Shown: positions 18,285-27,115 of the stretch, piece by piece
Layout of the letters: each line of letters begins with the position of its first letter
Position numbering within the stretch: the stretch's first letter is position 1
Assembly: GCF_005116655.2 (NCBI RefSeq)
Contig: NZ_CP050698.1
Span: forward strand, 4,239,501 to 4,303,500
DNA: 64,000 nucleotides
From: Desulfosediminicola flagellatus
GTDB taxonomy: Bacteria; Desulfobacterota; Desulfobulbia; Desulfobulbales; Desulfocapsaceae
Direction: 5' to 3'
The notes under the pieces: generated by a model
Seen by the model: only the letters and a program-made list of their open reading frames with translations
Told to the model about the DNA's origin: nothing
The model's database searches: none
Made by a program: the position numbers and the translations under genes

Positions 18285-18407
18285 ATGAACAAACAAAACA
18301 AACACTACAATCAACTCACTCAAGAACCAAGATACCAGATTTCTGGGCTTCGTAAAGCAGGGATGTCAGCAATGGCCTCGTCTTTTTGTTTTTCTAGCGC
18401 AAAATAA
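18285..18407 (+). mobile_element. 5' fragment of an IS30-family transposase gene
   Basis: ATG 18285 opens a 40-codon frame beginning MNKQNKHYNQLTQEPRYQIS, then GLRKAGMSA. This matches the conserved N-terminus of IS30 transposases (xKHYxQLTLEQRYQIxxLxKAG). Similarity stops at about codon 29; the rest of the transposase and any right end are missing. It is a dead remnant. Confidence 0.7.
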
Positions 18408-18590
18408 AGAGAAAAGGAGACGGATTTATTTCACTTATGATGTCATCAACGTCCCTTCTAATCTGCAATTTACAATCACTACTGGCAAGAACAAGCTAAG
18501 ACCTAATTCAGACATCCATGATGCTTGTTTTTATGATTGATTATGTACTTGCAAATATCAACTTCTCTGGAATTGATACCGTTGGACGAG

Positions 18591-18790
18591 CCCTGAATGA
18601 TTTAATTCAGGGACGTTCTTCGATATCGGTTTATCTGATTTAGGCTTGGTAGTGAGAAAGAAAAGTTTATTTCCCTCTGCGCGGCACTGACCAATTCCCC
18701 CCCATCATTGCGTCAGGCAATTCCATAATAGGTTGTTTGCTCGTCTTCTACTTGAAACTCCTGACTGTACTGCCTGCGAACCACACTGTT
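18591..18790 (+). pseudogene. Decayed 3' end of a PEP-CTERM gene
   Basis: From about 18613 one frame reads TFFDIGLSDLGLVVRKKSLF, a degraded sorting signal resembling LLFGIGLTGLGFITRKRKF of the intact gene at 15997. The following 130 bases align with the flank of that gene (compare CTGCGTGGGACCGGCCAGTT at about 16652 with CTGCGCGGCACTGACCAATT here). No upstream coding part survives in frame. An 8-bp stem (CCCTGAAT/ATTCAGGG) lies at 18591-18612. Confidence 0.55.
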
Positions 18791-19440
18791 TTTACTTCTT
18801 TTAGACGTTTGGACTGGCATCATAGTCATTACGATCTAAATATTCTTTGCTTACCAAACAGATGGTTCACCTGATTTTTTTTTTCAAGCACCGACTGAAA
18901 ATGGTGTTGCGCAGCATTTTGTTTGCACCGCTCAAACCCAGATTGTTAATCGAAGGCATTATAGCAACCAGCTCCTTTCGTCTGATAATAGTTTCTTCCC
19001 GACCAAAACTTTCCCTGTCAAATGCTACCCAGTGAAAAAAACAAATTTTTTGCCCGGCTGAATTCCAGCTGACCGATAGAATTGGTCGCATTACAGTACA
19101 GACACCATCAACTTCTGAACGACTGCTTAATCGTCCCTGGCTCTGCACCAACGAAAACTGCACATGCTTTTTTCGTCGCTCGCCTACAACTGCGAACATC
19201 ATTCGCCCCACAGGCTATATAAGATAGCAAGCAGCAATCGATCAATCATTACAGCATCATTAACCTGCCCTAATCGTAGCAAGGCACGCCTATTATAGAT
19301 TGAAGGATCTACTCCATGTATTTGACACACCATTTTTCTGGTCATATGATGAAGCTGAGCAGTTGAACGTTCCTTTTCACCCAAATTATCCCGCACCTTT
19401 CCACACCGGTTAACCGGTTACTCAGACACAGGAGTATACA
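18791..19440. other. Non-coding or fully decayed region
   Basis: About 650 bases without a recognisable gene. Two overlapping frames on the complement (about 18867-19396) have no ribosome site or recognisable family. The last 20 bases carry the GGAG site of the next gene. Confidence 0.3.
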
Positions 19441-20235
19441 ATGGCTGGATTCATGGACATATTAGGTACTGTATTACAGCAGGGAATGTCTCGTTCAAGC
19501 GGCAGTCGTATTACCAAAGGCCTCGGTGGGCAATCAGGAGCTGACCTCAATGATCTGCTCGGCAGTATCGGCAGCATGATGAACCAGTCTAGTGGTTCAT
19601 CATCCCGTTCAACGAGTAAAAAAAGTGGGTTAGGAGGTGTACTTGGAGATGTCCTTGGAGGGCTAAGTAATAACAAAGCTGCCTTAGCGGGGCTTGGCGC
19701 GCTTGCTGGCGCCGTACTTGGCGGTGGAAAACAAACTTCCAGAAGGAGTGTTGGAACCGGTGGTCTTGCAATGCTCGCCTCGCTTGCTTTTGCTGCGCTA
19801 TCCAAAGCTGGGAAGCGCCCCGACCATACACCTCGCGCTCTCCTTGAGACCCCAACACAGCATGACACTGATAATCTGGAGCATGACGCGGAGATAATTG
19901 TTCAGGCGATGATCTGTGCAGCCAAAGCAGATGGGCGTATCGACTCGGAAGAGGTTCAGAAAATTGTCGGAAAAATGGGCGAAGACGGCCTTACCGAAGA
20001 TGAACGGCAATACTTCCTGACCGAATCCCAAAAACCACTGGACATCACACCTCTGATTTCAGCAACTCAGGATGATCAGGAATTGGCAATGCAGGTGTAT
20101 GCAGCATCACTACTAGCAATCGACGTAGATACACAGGCCGAAAGATTCTATCTTCAGGATCTGGCAAAGGCACTCAACCTGCCACAGGAAGCAGTTACCC
20201 ATTTAGAAAACACTCTTGAGATACCCGGGATCTAG
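19441..20235 (+). CDS. DUF533/TerB-like protein (YebE-like)
   Basis: The protein has 264 residues; the start follows GGAG. The N-terminal 130 residues are Gly/Ser-rich, with a Leu-Gly-Gly-rich hydrophobic stretch (KAALAGLGALAGAVLGGGK) and a second at LAMLASLAFAAL. The C-terminal 110 residues form a TerB-like helical bundle: IIVQAMICAAKADGRIDSEEVQKI..., then LAMQVYAASLLAIDVDT. This matches DUF533 (E. coli YebE), an inner-membrane-associated family linked to envelope stress. The acidic helices could bind metal, as in TerB. Monocistronic. Confidence 0.82.
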   Translation: MAGFMDILGTVLQQGMSRSSGSRITKGLGGQSGADLNDLLGSIGSMMNQSSGSSSRSTSKKSGLGGVLGDVLGGLSNNKAALAGLGALAGAVLGGGKQTSRRSVGTGGLAMLASLAFAALSKAGKRPDHTPRALLETPTQHDTDNLEHDAEIIVQAMICAAKADGRIDSEEVQKIVGKMGEDGLTEDERQYFLTESQKPLDITPLISATQDDQELAMQVYAASLLAIDVDTQAERFYLQDLAKALNLPQEAVTHLENTLEIPGI

Positions 20236-21630
20236 TAGCCTGCCGGATTAAGTTTTTTTTCATCTCAAACCAAGGTATTACGGGAAAATCTCACGCACCT
20301 CGACCTTAAACTCAATTATGAGTTTCGAGATAAAGTTATGTATTACAATTTCAACGTATAAGCCTGAAATGCCTTTTCAAGAGACTCCGGCTCACCTGCC
20401 TTTTCGTTGATGCTCGCTTATGCAAATTCGGGAATCGTATTTTTAGCGGGGTTCGACTCAACAATGTGAGGGTTCGCACAGGAGGTTTCATATATTCCTG
20501 TTCTCCTTAAAAAACGACAGTGGATAAATTGACTTCTTTTCCGCTTCGACAGTATTTATGTTTCCATCCGAAAAGTCATCAGGTGGTTCAAGATCAAGGC
20601 ATGCGTTCGATTTTTACCACAGACATGTAGTTGACCGCTCGGAGTCTCGTTACTCACTTACCTGAGTATAACAATTGAACATGCAACGCTGATATTGAGC
20701 CAGCTGGTAAAATCAGCCCATCCTCACTCTTCCAGCAAAAGATAGGCATCCCTTTTCAAAGAATACACTTTTTTCTTTCGCTCCACCCTGTTTCACACCA
20801 TCAGTTCTTTTCCCTACAAACTAAATAGAGTACGTACCAAATCTATTCACCTGTAATGATAGACAATCTCACCCATCCTTTTAAGTGACATAGCAGATAC
20901 AGTTAGAGTAAAAGAAAAATCAGACATCTGCCCGCCTTTGCAAACCATCACCGGGCAAACTGCCAAATCAATTATTTTCAATTATGCGTATCAGTCAAAG
21001 GCCATATAATCATTAACCTTTACAGCAGAAAACACTATGGCCATCCAATGAATTCTGATGCAGAATACGCAAAATAACAGAGACACTTAAAATTGATGCA
21101 TAGACATCAGGCGAACCAATACGTTTGCGAGTTTCAATACGAAAAATGTGCTTTCTATCGAACTCTTTGTTTCGGAATAAAAGCTTGCTAGGTTTTAAAA
21201 TCAAACAACTCCATACACAATCGAAAAAACAGATAGATGAATCAGCTGAATTAGTCGTAAATTCCCCTCATCCAGAGCATATTGCAGTCTCCCAGCAAGC
21301 ATTTTTATTTGCAAATACCCCTACATAAACAACCATCCCCATTGAATTTCATGTTCACTGATGGTACTTTGGCTCGGTTGCAATGATTGTTGCGCGATGC
21401 AACACCGGTCCCCCCCCTCCGGAAAGTCCTTATTGGACATGCCGCGCACATCAATGTTCTTGGAAAATACGAACCTGCAAAAAACACGTTCCAGCGTACA
21501 GTGATGTGCCCTAAGCCGCATTTCTTATCAGTTACGGTGGTGCCAGGTTAAAAGTTTTTTACAATGAAACCATTGTCGGCGATGTCCACTGCCCAGAAAC
21601 TGCAGAAGGTGGCGCCACATAAACTGACCT

Positions 21631-21663
21631 CTTATGAGCACTCAAAACAAAAATGCTCATAAG
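21631..21663. promoter_or_regulatory. 10-bp stem-loop upstream of the ATP-grasp gene
   Basis: CTTATGAGCA pairs perfectly with TGCTCATAAG around a 13-base A-rich loop. There is no T-run. It could be an operator or an mRNA leader hairpin. Confidence 0.4.
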
Positions 21664-21689
21664 AAATTCGGGCTAACAAGCCACCGGAA

Positions 21690-21717
21690 TACAGTATAAC
21701 CAGACAAATATACTGTA
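21690..21717. promoter_or_regulatory. Inverted repeat TACAGTATA-N10-TATACTGTA
   Basis: Perfect 9-base arms separated by 10 bases, 27 bases before the ATP-grasp start. The spacing and position suit a repressor or activator dimer site. Confidence 0.5.
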
Positions 21718-21744
21718 AATAAAGAAGTTACGGACCAAACGACA

Positions 21745-22926
21745 ATGCCGCATTTACAGGGAAAAACATACCTACACGAACTCTTCGGTTCAATTGTATA
21801 CTCCCCACGTCCGTCATTTGTCTCCAATCGCTGGCTGCCTGAAAGTGCTGCAACCCTTAATGCCATTTCAGGTTATGAGTTGCCTCTTGCTCTGAATACA
21901 TCTGTAATCTGCTCACGAGGAGCATCCACACCTGAAGGCCTTCAACTTTTGGCCGCTGCTGGTTTTACCATTCCCGAAAATCTGTTCAGATTCAGCACCC
22001 AACAAGAATACACTGCCCTTCTTGGAAAACTTAGCAAAACAGGTGATAAAGTTGTCGTCAATCACTCGCTAAGTACCTCAGAGCTGAACCCTGAAAGTTA
22101 CTGGATCCCTAAAGATTTCCTTCAAGCGATAAATAACACAAAGAACCTCGATAGACTTGCTCCAACCGAAATACTCCCGCATCGCACAATAATGCCAATA
22201 GAGGAATTACGCGAACGTATTGACTGGATGGAAGGCACAGCAGTATTTAAAGCAGTAACAGATGAATCGACCACCGATGGACTTGCCACATTCATTGCTA
22301 AAGAAACCTCTCAGCTACCCAATGTGCTTAAGAAACTAGATGGTGCTGATGAAGTGGTTATTGAAGAATATCTGGGCACACCTGTTACCTTTACCTTGAG
22401 TTTCGCTCTCTCCCATGATGGTTCGATCATGTACTCAGGCGCAGCAGAACGAAATCTTGATGCATCAGGTAATCAGAACAGCTACTGGCTTGAAGCTGAA
22501 CCTCCATTACCACCAGCCGCAATGAACATTGGTGTCATGATCGCCACTCACTGCATTGAAATGGGCTATCATGGTTTTTTACATATGGATATCGGCGTAT
22601 TGGAAAACGATGAGATCCGCCTGTTCGATCTCAATTTCCGAGCGACTAACGTTACGACTGCCCTGAATTTTAAAGATAGCATTCTGGAAAGGACCAAAAC
22701 ATCGACAATGCTTTTAACTAGCTGGAACGGCAAAGGCGACTTTCAGCAACTTGTAAAGACGACCCACAATCTGCTTGACCAAAACATTTTTCTGCCACTA
22801 TGGAGTTACAACCCGCTTGCTGATGGGATCAAAGATCTTCCACCTCGAATCGGCGGCCTTATACTCGGGAATTCACGAAGTGAAGTTATCGAGAGAAAAG
22901 AGCAAATTGCTGCTATGTGCATCTGA
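21745..22926 (+). CDS. ATP-grasp domain protein
   Basis: The protein has 393 residues. The N-terminal third is a pre-ATP-grasp domain (VICSRGASTPEGLQLLAAAGF). The ATP-grasp core spans about 150-320: VFKAVTDESTTDGLATF and VVIEEYL as the nucleotide-binding part, then GYHGFLHMDIGVL...RLFDLNFRATN with the metal-binding Asp and Asn. Such enzymes activate a carboxylate as acyl phosphate and join it to an amine or thiol. It may be a peptide or amino-acid ligase; the substrate is unknown. A second ATP-grasp enzyme (27116-28573) lies 4 kb away in the aminomutase operon. The ribosome site is poor. Confidence 0.75.
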   Translation: MPHLQGKTYLHELFGSIVYSPRPSFVSNRWLPESAATLNAISGYELPLALNTSVICSRGASTPEGLQLLAAAGFTIPENLFRFSTQQEYTALLGKLSKTGDKVVVNHSLSTSELNPESYWIPKDFLQAINNTKNLDRLAPTEILPHRTIMPIEELRERIDWMEGTAVFKAVTDESTTDGLATFIAKETSQLPNVLKKLDGADEVVIEEYLGTPVTFTLSFALSHDGSIMYSGAAERNLDASGNQNSYWLEAEPPLPPAAMNIGVMIATHCIEMGYHGFLHMDIGVLENDEIRLFDLNFRATNVTTALNFKDSILERTKTSTMLLTSWNGKGDFQQLVKTTHNLLDQNIFLPLWSYNPLADGIKDLPPRIGGLILGNSRSEVIERKEQIAAMCI

Positions 22927-23061
22927 CTTTAGTTCTTCTGCAGCTTCTATTTTGCGGAAATTGCGACAAGGTAACCACAACCCATCAGCGACCTCAGGGA
23001 ATTGCACCTACATCCTAAAGCCAGTGCAATTCCCATAATGCCTGAAATAATTACCGATAGC

Positions 23062-24057
23062 TCACTCTAGTAGATAGCTTATATGCTCAATGAAGTTCTT
23101 CTCGTTCACAAAAGTCACATCATACATAGACGTTAATCCCTGAGCCTGCTCCGTGCTTAATCCCACAACGCAAAACAGAAACTGTTCTTTATCAATCTTC
23201 AGTCGTTTTCTTAACTTACAATATTTATCAATATCCTGCCTGAACTCACCAGATTTACACTCCAAACAAATAGGAATCTGATTATTGACAAGCAATAACA
23301 CATCTAATTCATGTGAGTCTTCATTTGGAAACTTCACGACCAGGTTTCTTGAAAAAGATGCCTGTAGCTGATTATCTCTTGAATATTCTAACAACTTCAT
23401 AAACACAAACCACTCCATCCACTCACCATTAAAAAAGTTTACTATTGCCGGTGCGGTCTGCAAAGTGAGGCGAATTATTTTATCTTGTTTAAGATAAAAG
23501 TATTTGGCTACAAAAGAATACTCATAAAGTTGCTGACAAAATCGTGTAATCTCTTTAACCTGTTTTTGATTTTTCGAGGAAACTGAAAGCTTTACATTGG
23601 TATAACCCTTTCGTTGAACCCATTTAATCTGGTCAATCACCTCTTTCAGAGAATCATAATGGTTTCCTAAATGAAGAGCCACTTCATCAAAAAAGCCCGT
23701 TGTATCAATTGATTTCGGATTAACATCAGCTAGTATCTGATTTTTCTTAAACCATTGGACTATCGCTTCGTATTGATCTCCCTGGGCCAAAGCTGTCGTA
23801 TTATATATGTCTATATTTTCCCACGATGGCTCTTCGAAGACTTCAAATTCCGTAATTTCCTCAACTACAAATTGCTTTTTTAGATCATGGAGCTCTTTGC
23901 TTTTCTGTCGATATCTTTCGATTACATTTCTAACAAACCCCACGGTGTCATACACGGATGCGTTTTCCTTACATTTAGGGCATACTACTGACTTTCCAAT
24001 ATAATCTTTAACGACTTCACGAAGATGACCACATTTGTTACACCGAAAGAGAGCCAT
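23062..24057 (-). CDS. Zinc-ribbon protein with Card1/Can2-like (DUF1887-type) nuclease domain
   Basis: The protein has 331 residues. A four-Cys zinc ribbon opens it (CNKCGHLREVVKDYIGKSVVCPKC, residues 7-29). A charged helix (about 45-65) and an unknown middle region follow. The C-terminal 120 residues resemble the PD-(D/E)XK nuclease of Card1/Can2 proteins: NFFNGEWMEWFVFMKLLEY, then SHELDVLLLVNNQIPICLECKSGEF with the Asp and Glu-x-Lys of the active site. Card1 enzymes are CRISPR ancillary nucleases switched on by cyclic oligoadenylate through an N-terminal CARF domain. No CARF-like signature is recognised here and no cas gene or CRISPR array is in the window. Codon use looks AT-richer than the neighbours, suggesting transfer. 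Confidence 0.6.
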   Translation of the reverse strand: MALFRCNKCGHLREVVKDYIGKSVVCPKCKENASVYDTVGFVRNVIERYRQKSKELHDLKKQFVVEEITEFEVFEEPSWENIDIYNTTALAQGDQYEAIVQWFKKNQILADVNPKSIDTTGFFDEVALHLGNHYDSLKEVIDQIKWVQRKGYTNVKLSVSSKNQKQVKEITRFCQQLYEYSFVAKYFYLKQDKIIRLTLQTAPAIVNFFNGEWMEWFVFMKLLEYSRDNQLQASFSRNLVVKFPNEDSHELDVLLLVNNQIPICLECKSGEFRQDIDKYCKLRKRLKIDKEQFLFCVVGLSTEQAQGLTSMYDVTFVNEKNFIEHISYLLE

Positions 24058-24300
24058 GTTTGTTGCTTTCCCCTATTCTATATCAATGAGCATTAGCTAA
24101 TGCGTTTATCCTGCTAAAATATATGATGTTTGTTACTTGAAAAATTAAATACATTTTCCAAGATAAACTAAATTGTTCTCAACATTTTTGTCAAGAACAC
24201 ATCAAGTTAGCCCCTGATATTCCTACATAACATACAATATCAAACATCTGCGCAGTAGTCTCTCATGGCTCCCAGAGGTTTCCTGTGCAATGGATTATGC

Positions 24301-25518
24301 TCAACGATTAAACTCCCGCCAGCATGAAAATATACCGTTTGCAGCAAGAAGAGTTCGCTCCGGCAGGGTATGTTTCAGCATATATTCCCTGTCACTATGA
24401 TCACAATCTCCTATAGGGCCGAGACCATCGATCACAGGAATACCTGCCGCTGCTATTACATTCGCATCTGAGACACCACTTCGTAATTCATCTTTGATTA
24501 AAATATTCAAACGATCGGCTACCTGGAGAATATGGTTATAGAGTTCTGAATTCTTAGAGGATTGTTCCATTGAGGGGCGGGATGAGGATATTTCCAGAGT
24601 TGCATGGGTATGTGGTACAAGACACTCATTTGAGAGTCTTGTTATCTCAGCAGCACAACACTGCCCATCATATTCTGTGAGATAACGAGTATCTATTAGT
24701 GCCGAGGCATGTTCGGGCACAGTATTCGGGCCGATTCCTCCATTGACCACTCCCACATTGACAACCAACTGTTTTTCAGGATTATTGAGTTTTTCGATCT
24801 CGATAATCTTTCGGGAGAGCTCAAGTATGGCACTCGCTTTATCCAGGCCAGAGAAAGCCGCATGCCCGGCTCTCCCCTTTACATTAAGAACAAAACCGGT
24901 CTTCCCTTTGCGACCAGTGACAACTTCGCCACCAAGTCCACCACATTCAAACACCATTGCCAGAAGACTCTCTCTTGCTACAGCGGCGATATGTTCTTTC
25001 GAAGTAGGTGACCCCACTTCCTCGTCTGAATTACACAGTAATGTAATGGGGATGTGTTCCAGCAAACTACAACTGTTCAACGCCTTTATTGCAAAAATAG
25101 CTGTTACAAGCCCACCCTTCATATCGATCACACCCGGCCCCATCACACGGTCCCCTGATTCTGTATACGAATCAAAACCACTGTCAGGCGGAAATACCGT
25201 ATCCATGTGACCAACAAGCAGAATAGGCTTCAGGTTGCTATTTGTGCAGGCAGGCGATTGAAATACAAGGTGATTACCCATCTCACCCTGCTCTATACAT
25301 GTACGGGTCATCGGCAGAGAGGCTAACTCTCTTGTGATGATATGACCGACCGCATCGACACCCGACTTGTCACGGGTGTAACTCGGCTGCAAAACAAGTT
25401 CACGCAGAAACCTGAACAATTCCTGCTCATTGTTTTTCAGATAGTTCGAAATCGCAGAGATTTCTGCGACCTCTAAGATTCCCGGGATTGTATGAATTTC
25501 TGCGAGTGCTGTCTGCAT
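24301..25518 (-). CDS. M20 family metallopeptidase (carboxypeptidase G2-like)
   Basis: The ATG at 25518 gives 405 residues; a TTG two codons earlier is possible. Zinc ligands of M20 enzymes are all present: His104 (GHMDTV), Asp132 (GPGVIDMKGG), Glu166/Glu167 (SDEEVGS, catalytic Glu and ligand), Glu191 (ECGG) and His374 (DHSDREYM). The dimerisation domain lies between (about 205-315, GRAGHAAFSG). The layout is closest to glutamate carboxypeptidase (CPG2), which hydrolyses amide bonds to a C-terminal amino acid, though deacylases share it. It starts two bases after the aminomutase stop, so the genes are translationally coupled. It may hydrolyse the amide made by the operon's ATP-grasp enzyme. 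Confidence 0.88.
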   Translation of the reverse strand: MQTALAEIHTIPGILEVAEISAISNYLKNNEQELFRFLRELVLQPSYTRDKSGVDAVGHIITRELASLPMTRTCIEQGEMGNHLVFQSPACTNSNLKPILLVGHMDTVFPPDSGFDSYTESGDRVMGPGVIDMKGGLVTAIFAIKALNSCSLLEHIPITLLCNSDEEVGSPTSKEHIAAVARESLLAMVFECGGLGGEVVTGRKGKTGFVLNVKGRAGHAAFSGLDKASAILELSRKIIEIEKLNNPEKQLVVNVGVVNGGIGPNTVPEHASALIDTRYLTEYDGQCCAAEITRLSNECLVPHTHATLEISSSRPSMEQSSKNSELYNHILQVADRLNILIKDELRSGVSDANVIAAAGIPVIDGLGPIGDCDHSDREYMLKHTLPERTLLAANGIFSCWREFNR

Positions 25519-25520
25519 GG

Positions 25521-27110
25521 TCAATCATTTAGACGGAAGGCAAATGTATCCTGATTGTAAACTGCCTGATCTGCATCAGGGTAGCTCACTTCTTCACCGC
25601 TCCATGGTTTTCGAAGGGTAATATTGCCATCTTCATTTGAAACGACATTGGATCGATGAAGCGGAATTTTCCCTCCGGCAGTGGCAATGTAACGCGGAAT
25701 CGCATCTCCTGAGATATTGCCATACATGGATTCGATCAGGTCACGCCCCACCTCCAGCGGCACCCGGAAATGTGAGAATTGCGGGTTCCGATAACTGCAG
25801 TTAAACAGGTAATATGGACGCACATACGACTCGTGTATCGTTTCACAAAGCTTCCACATTTTCACCCTACTGTCGTTAATACCTTTTAAAAGCACAGCCT
25901 GGTTCAATACAGTAAATGTCCGTTTAGAGATCTGTTTAAAGACTTCACGGGAAACCGGAGTGATTTCCTGAGGGGTGTTAATTTGAGTAACCACTCGTAT
26001 GGGCTTTTTGTCGTTACTCTTCTCCAGGATATCAAGTAATTCTGCGTCGACCCTCATTGGAGCAGTTACCGGGATTCGGGTTCCTAATCGTTTGACCTTG
26101 ATATGCTCTATGCTATCGAGTTCTCCCAGTAGCCACTCAAGTAAAGAATTTGGAAGCAGAAAAGCATCACCACCGGTTACAAGAACGTCACGCACCCGTT
26201 TGTTATTTCGTATGTATTCGAGCGCTTCATTGTAGGCATCTTTGCCATATACATGATCTTTTCTGCCGATATGGGCAAGTCGTAGACAATGCGTGCAATA
26301 CATAGCACACATATTGGTCGCTTTAATAGTAAGCACGCGCGGGTAAAACTGGTCAATAAGGCGCGCCGGTGAATGATCTGCTGCCACAGGAGGAATTTCA
26401 ACACCTGCGTTTTCGATCATCTCGCCTGTGGGTACAGACTGCAGCATAATCGGGTCATTTATTACGCCAGGCATTATAAGGCTGGTGTAATATGGAGTAA
26501 GCCGCATTCTGTACGATTGTGTTACACGGGCAATTGACTCAAGCACATCGGCTGGTAAATCAATAAGCTTTGCCAGGGTCTCAACGGAATCAACTGCAAA
26601 CCTTATCTGACCGGAAAATGAATTCCAGTCGTCATCACTCATTTTCAGTTCACGCTTTATCTTTGCCTGATTTTCCTTAATCTGATCCCAGAGCTCAATT
26701 CCGCTTGGGGCAACACTATCTTTTTGATCCAGATATTCCTGCACGCGATTATTTGCTGTATTGGCAATAGGTAGCGCCCGTGTTAAGCGACCACCAAGCG
26801 AAACCATATGTTCATCAATCTGCTGATGTTTATCTGCAAGCTGAACGAGTTGCTCTAGTGAAACACCAAAACTCCCGGGCGTTGCAGTGTTGCTCTCACG
26901 TATCTCAAGAAGTTTTGCAAAAAGAGCCACGATGGGAGCAGTGAGTTCAGAATCAATTGCAATTTCAAACAAACTGGCAACTTCCTTTTGCAGCTCCTCG
27001 TCCGGCACAGTTGGTTCGTCTATTGATGAGTAAAGTTTTTCCAGCAACTCTTCTGTATAGCTATCGAGTTCAACCGGTGAATCAGTATTCTCGTGTATTG
27101 GTGCATTCAT
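25521..27110 (-). CDS. KamA-family radical SAM, PLP-dependent aminomutase of unknown specificity
   Basis: Starting at 27110 (MNAPIHENT, GAGG upstream) gives 529 residues, over 100 longer than clostridial lysine 2,3-aminomutase, mostly from an N-terminal helical extension. The radical SAM cluster is Cys268-x3-Cys272-x2-Cys275. The PLP lysine is Lys481 in ATAGGK. The residues that bind the lysine side-chain amine in lysine aminomutase (Asp293 and Asp330) align with Ser439 and Thr477; glutamate aminomutase has Lys and Asn there. A three-residue deletion also precedes the PLP lysine. I infer 2,3-migration of an amino group on an alpha-amino acid that is neither lysine nor glutamate. Five bases separate it from the upstream ligase gene. 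Confidence 0.85.
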   Translation of the reverse strand: MNAPIHENTDSPVELDSYTEELLEKLYSSIDEPTVPDEELQKEVASLFEIAIDSELTAPIVALFAKLLEIRESNTATPGSFGVSLEQLVQLADKHQQIDEHMVSLGGRLTRALPIANTANNRVQEYLDQKDSVAPSGIELWDQIKENQAKIKRELKMSDDDWNSFSGQIRFAVDSVETLAKLIDLPADVLESIARVTQSYRMRLTPYYTSLIMPGVINDPIMLQSVPTGEMIENAGVEIPPVAADHSPARLIDQFYPRVLTIKATNMCAMYCTHCLRLAHIGRKDHVYGKDAYNEALEYIRNNKRVRDVLVTGGDAFLLPNSLLEWLLGELDSIEHIKVKRLGTRIPVTAPMRVDAELLDILEKSNDKKPIRVVTQINTPQEITPVSREVFKQISKRTFTVLNQAVLLKGINDSRVKMWKLCETIHESYVRPYYLFNCSYRNPQFSHFRVPLEVGRDLIESMYGNISGDAIPRYIATAGGKIPLHRSNVVSNEDGNITLRKPWSGEEVSYPDADQAVYNQDTFAFRLND

Positions 27111-27115
27111 GGGAA

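Larger units (their letters stand above)
20236..21744. other. 1.5-kb gene-poor region
   Basis: I find no convincing gene, RNA or insertion sequence here. The longest frames are short, lack ribosome sites and match nothing. The right end holds two inverted repeats (21631-21663, 21690-21717) that belong to the leader of the ATP-grasp gene. The stretch could hide an unrecognised small RNA or a decayed gene. Confidence 0.35.

Noticed and set aside
18867..19396. Two overlapping frames on the complement after the IS30 fragment
   Set aside because: No ribosome site, no recognisable family and in a decayed region.
20441..20465. GGTTCGACTC resembling a tRNA T-loop
   Set aside because: Flanking bases cannot form the T-stem or acceptor stem, so there is no tRNA or tmRNA here.
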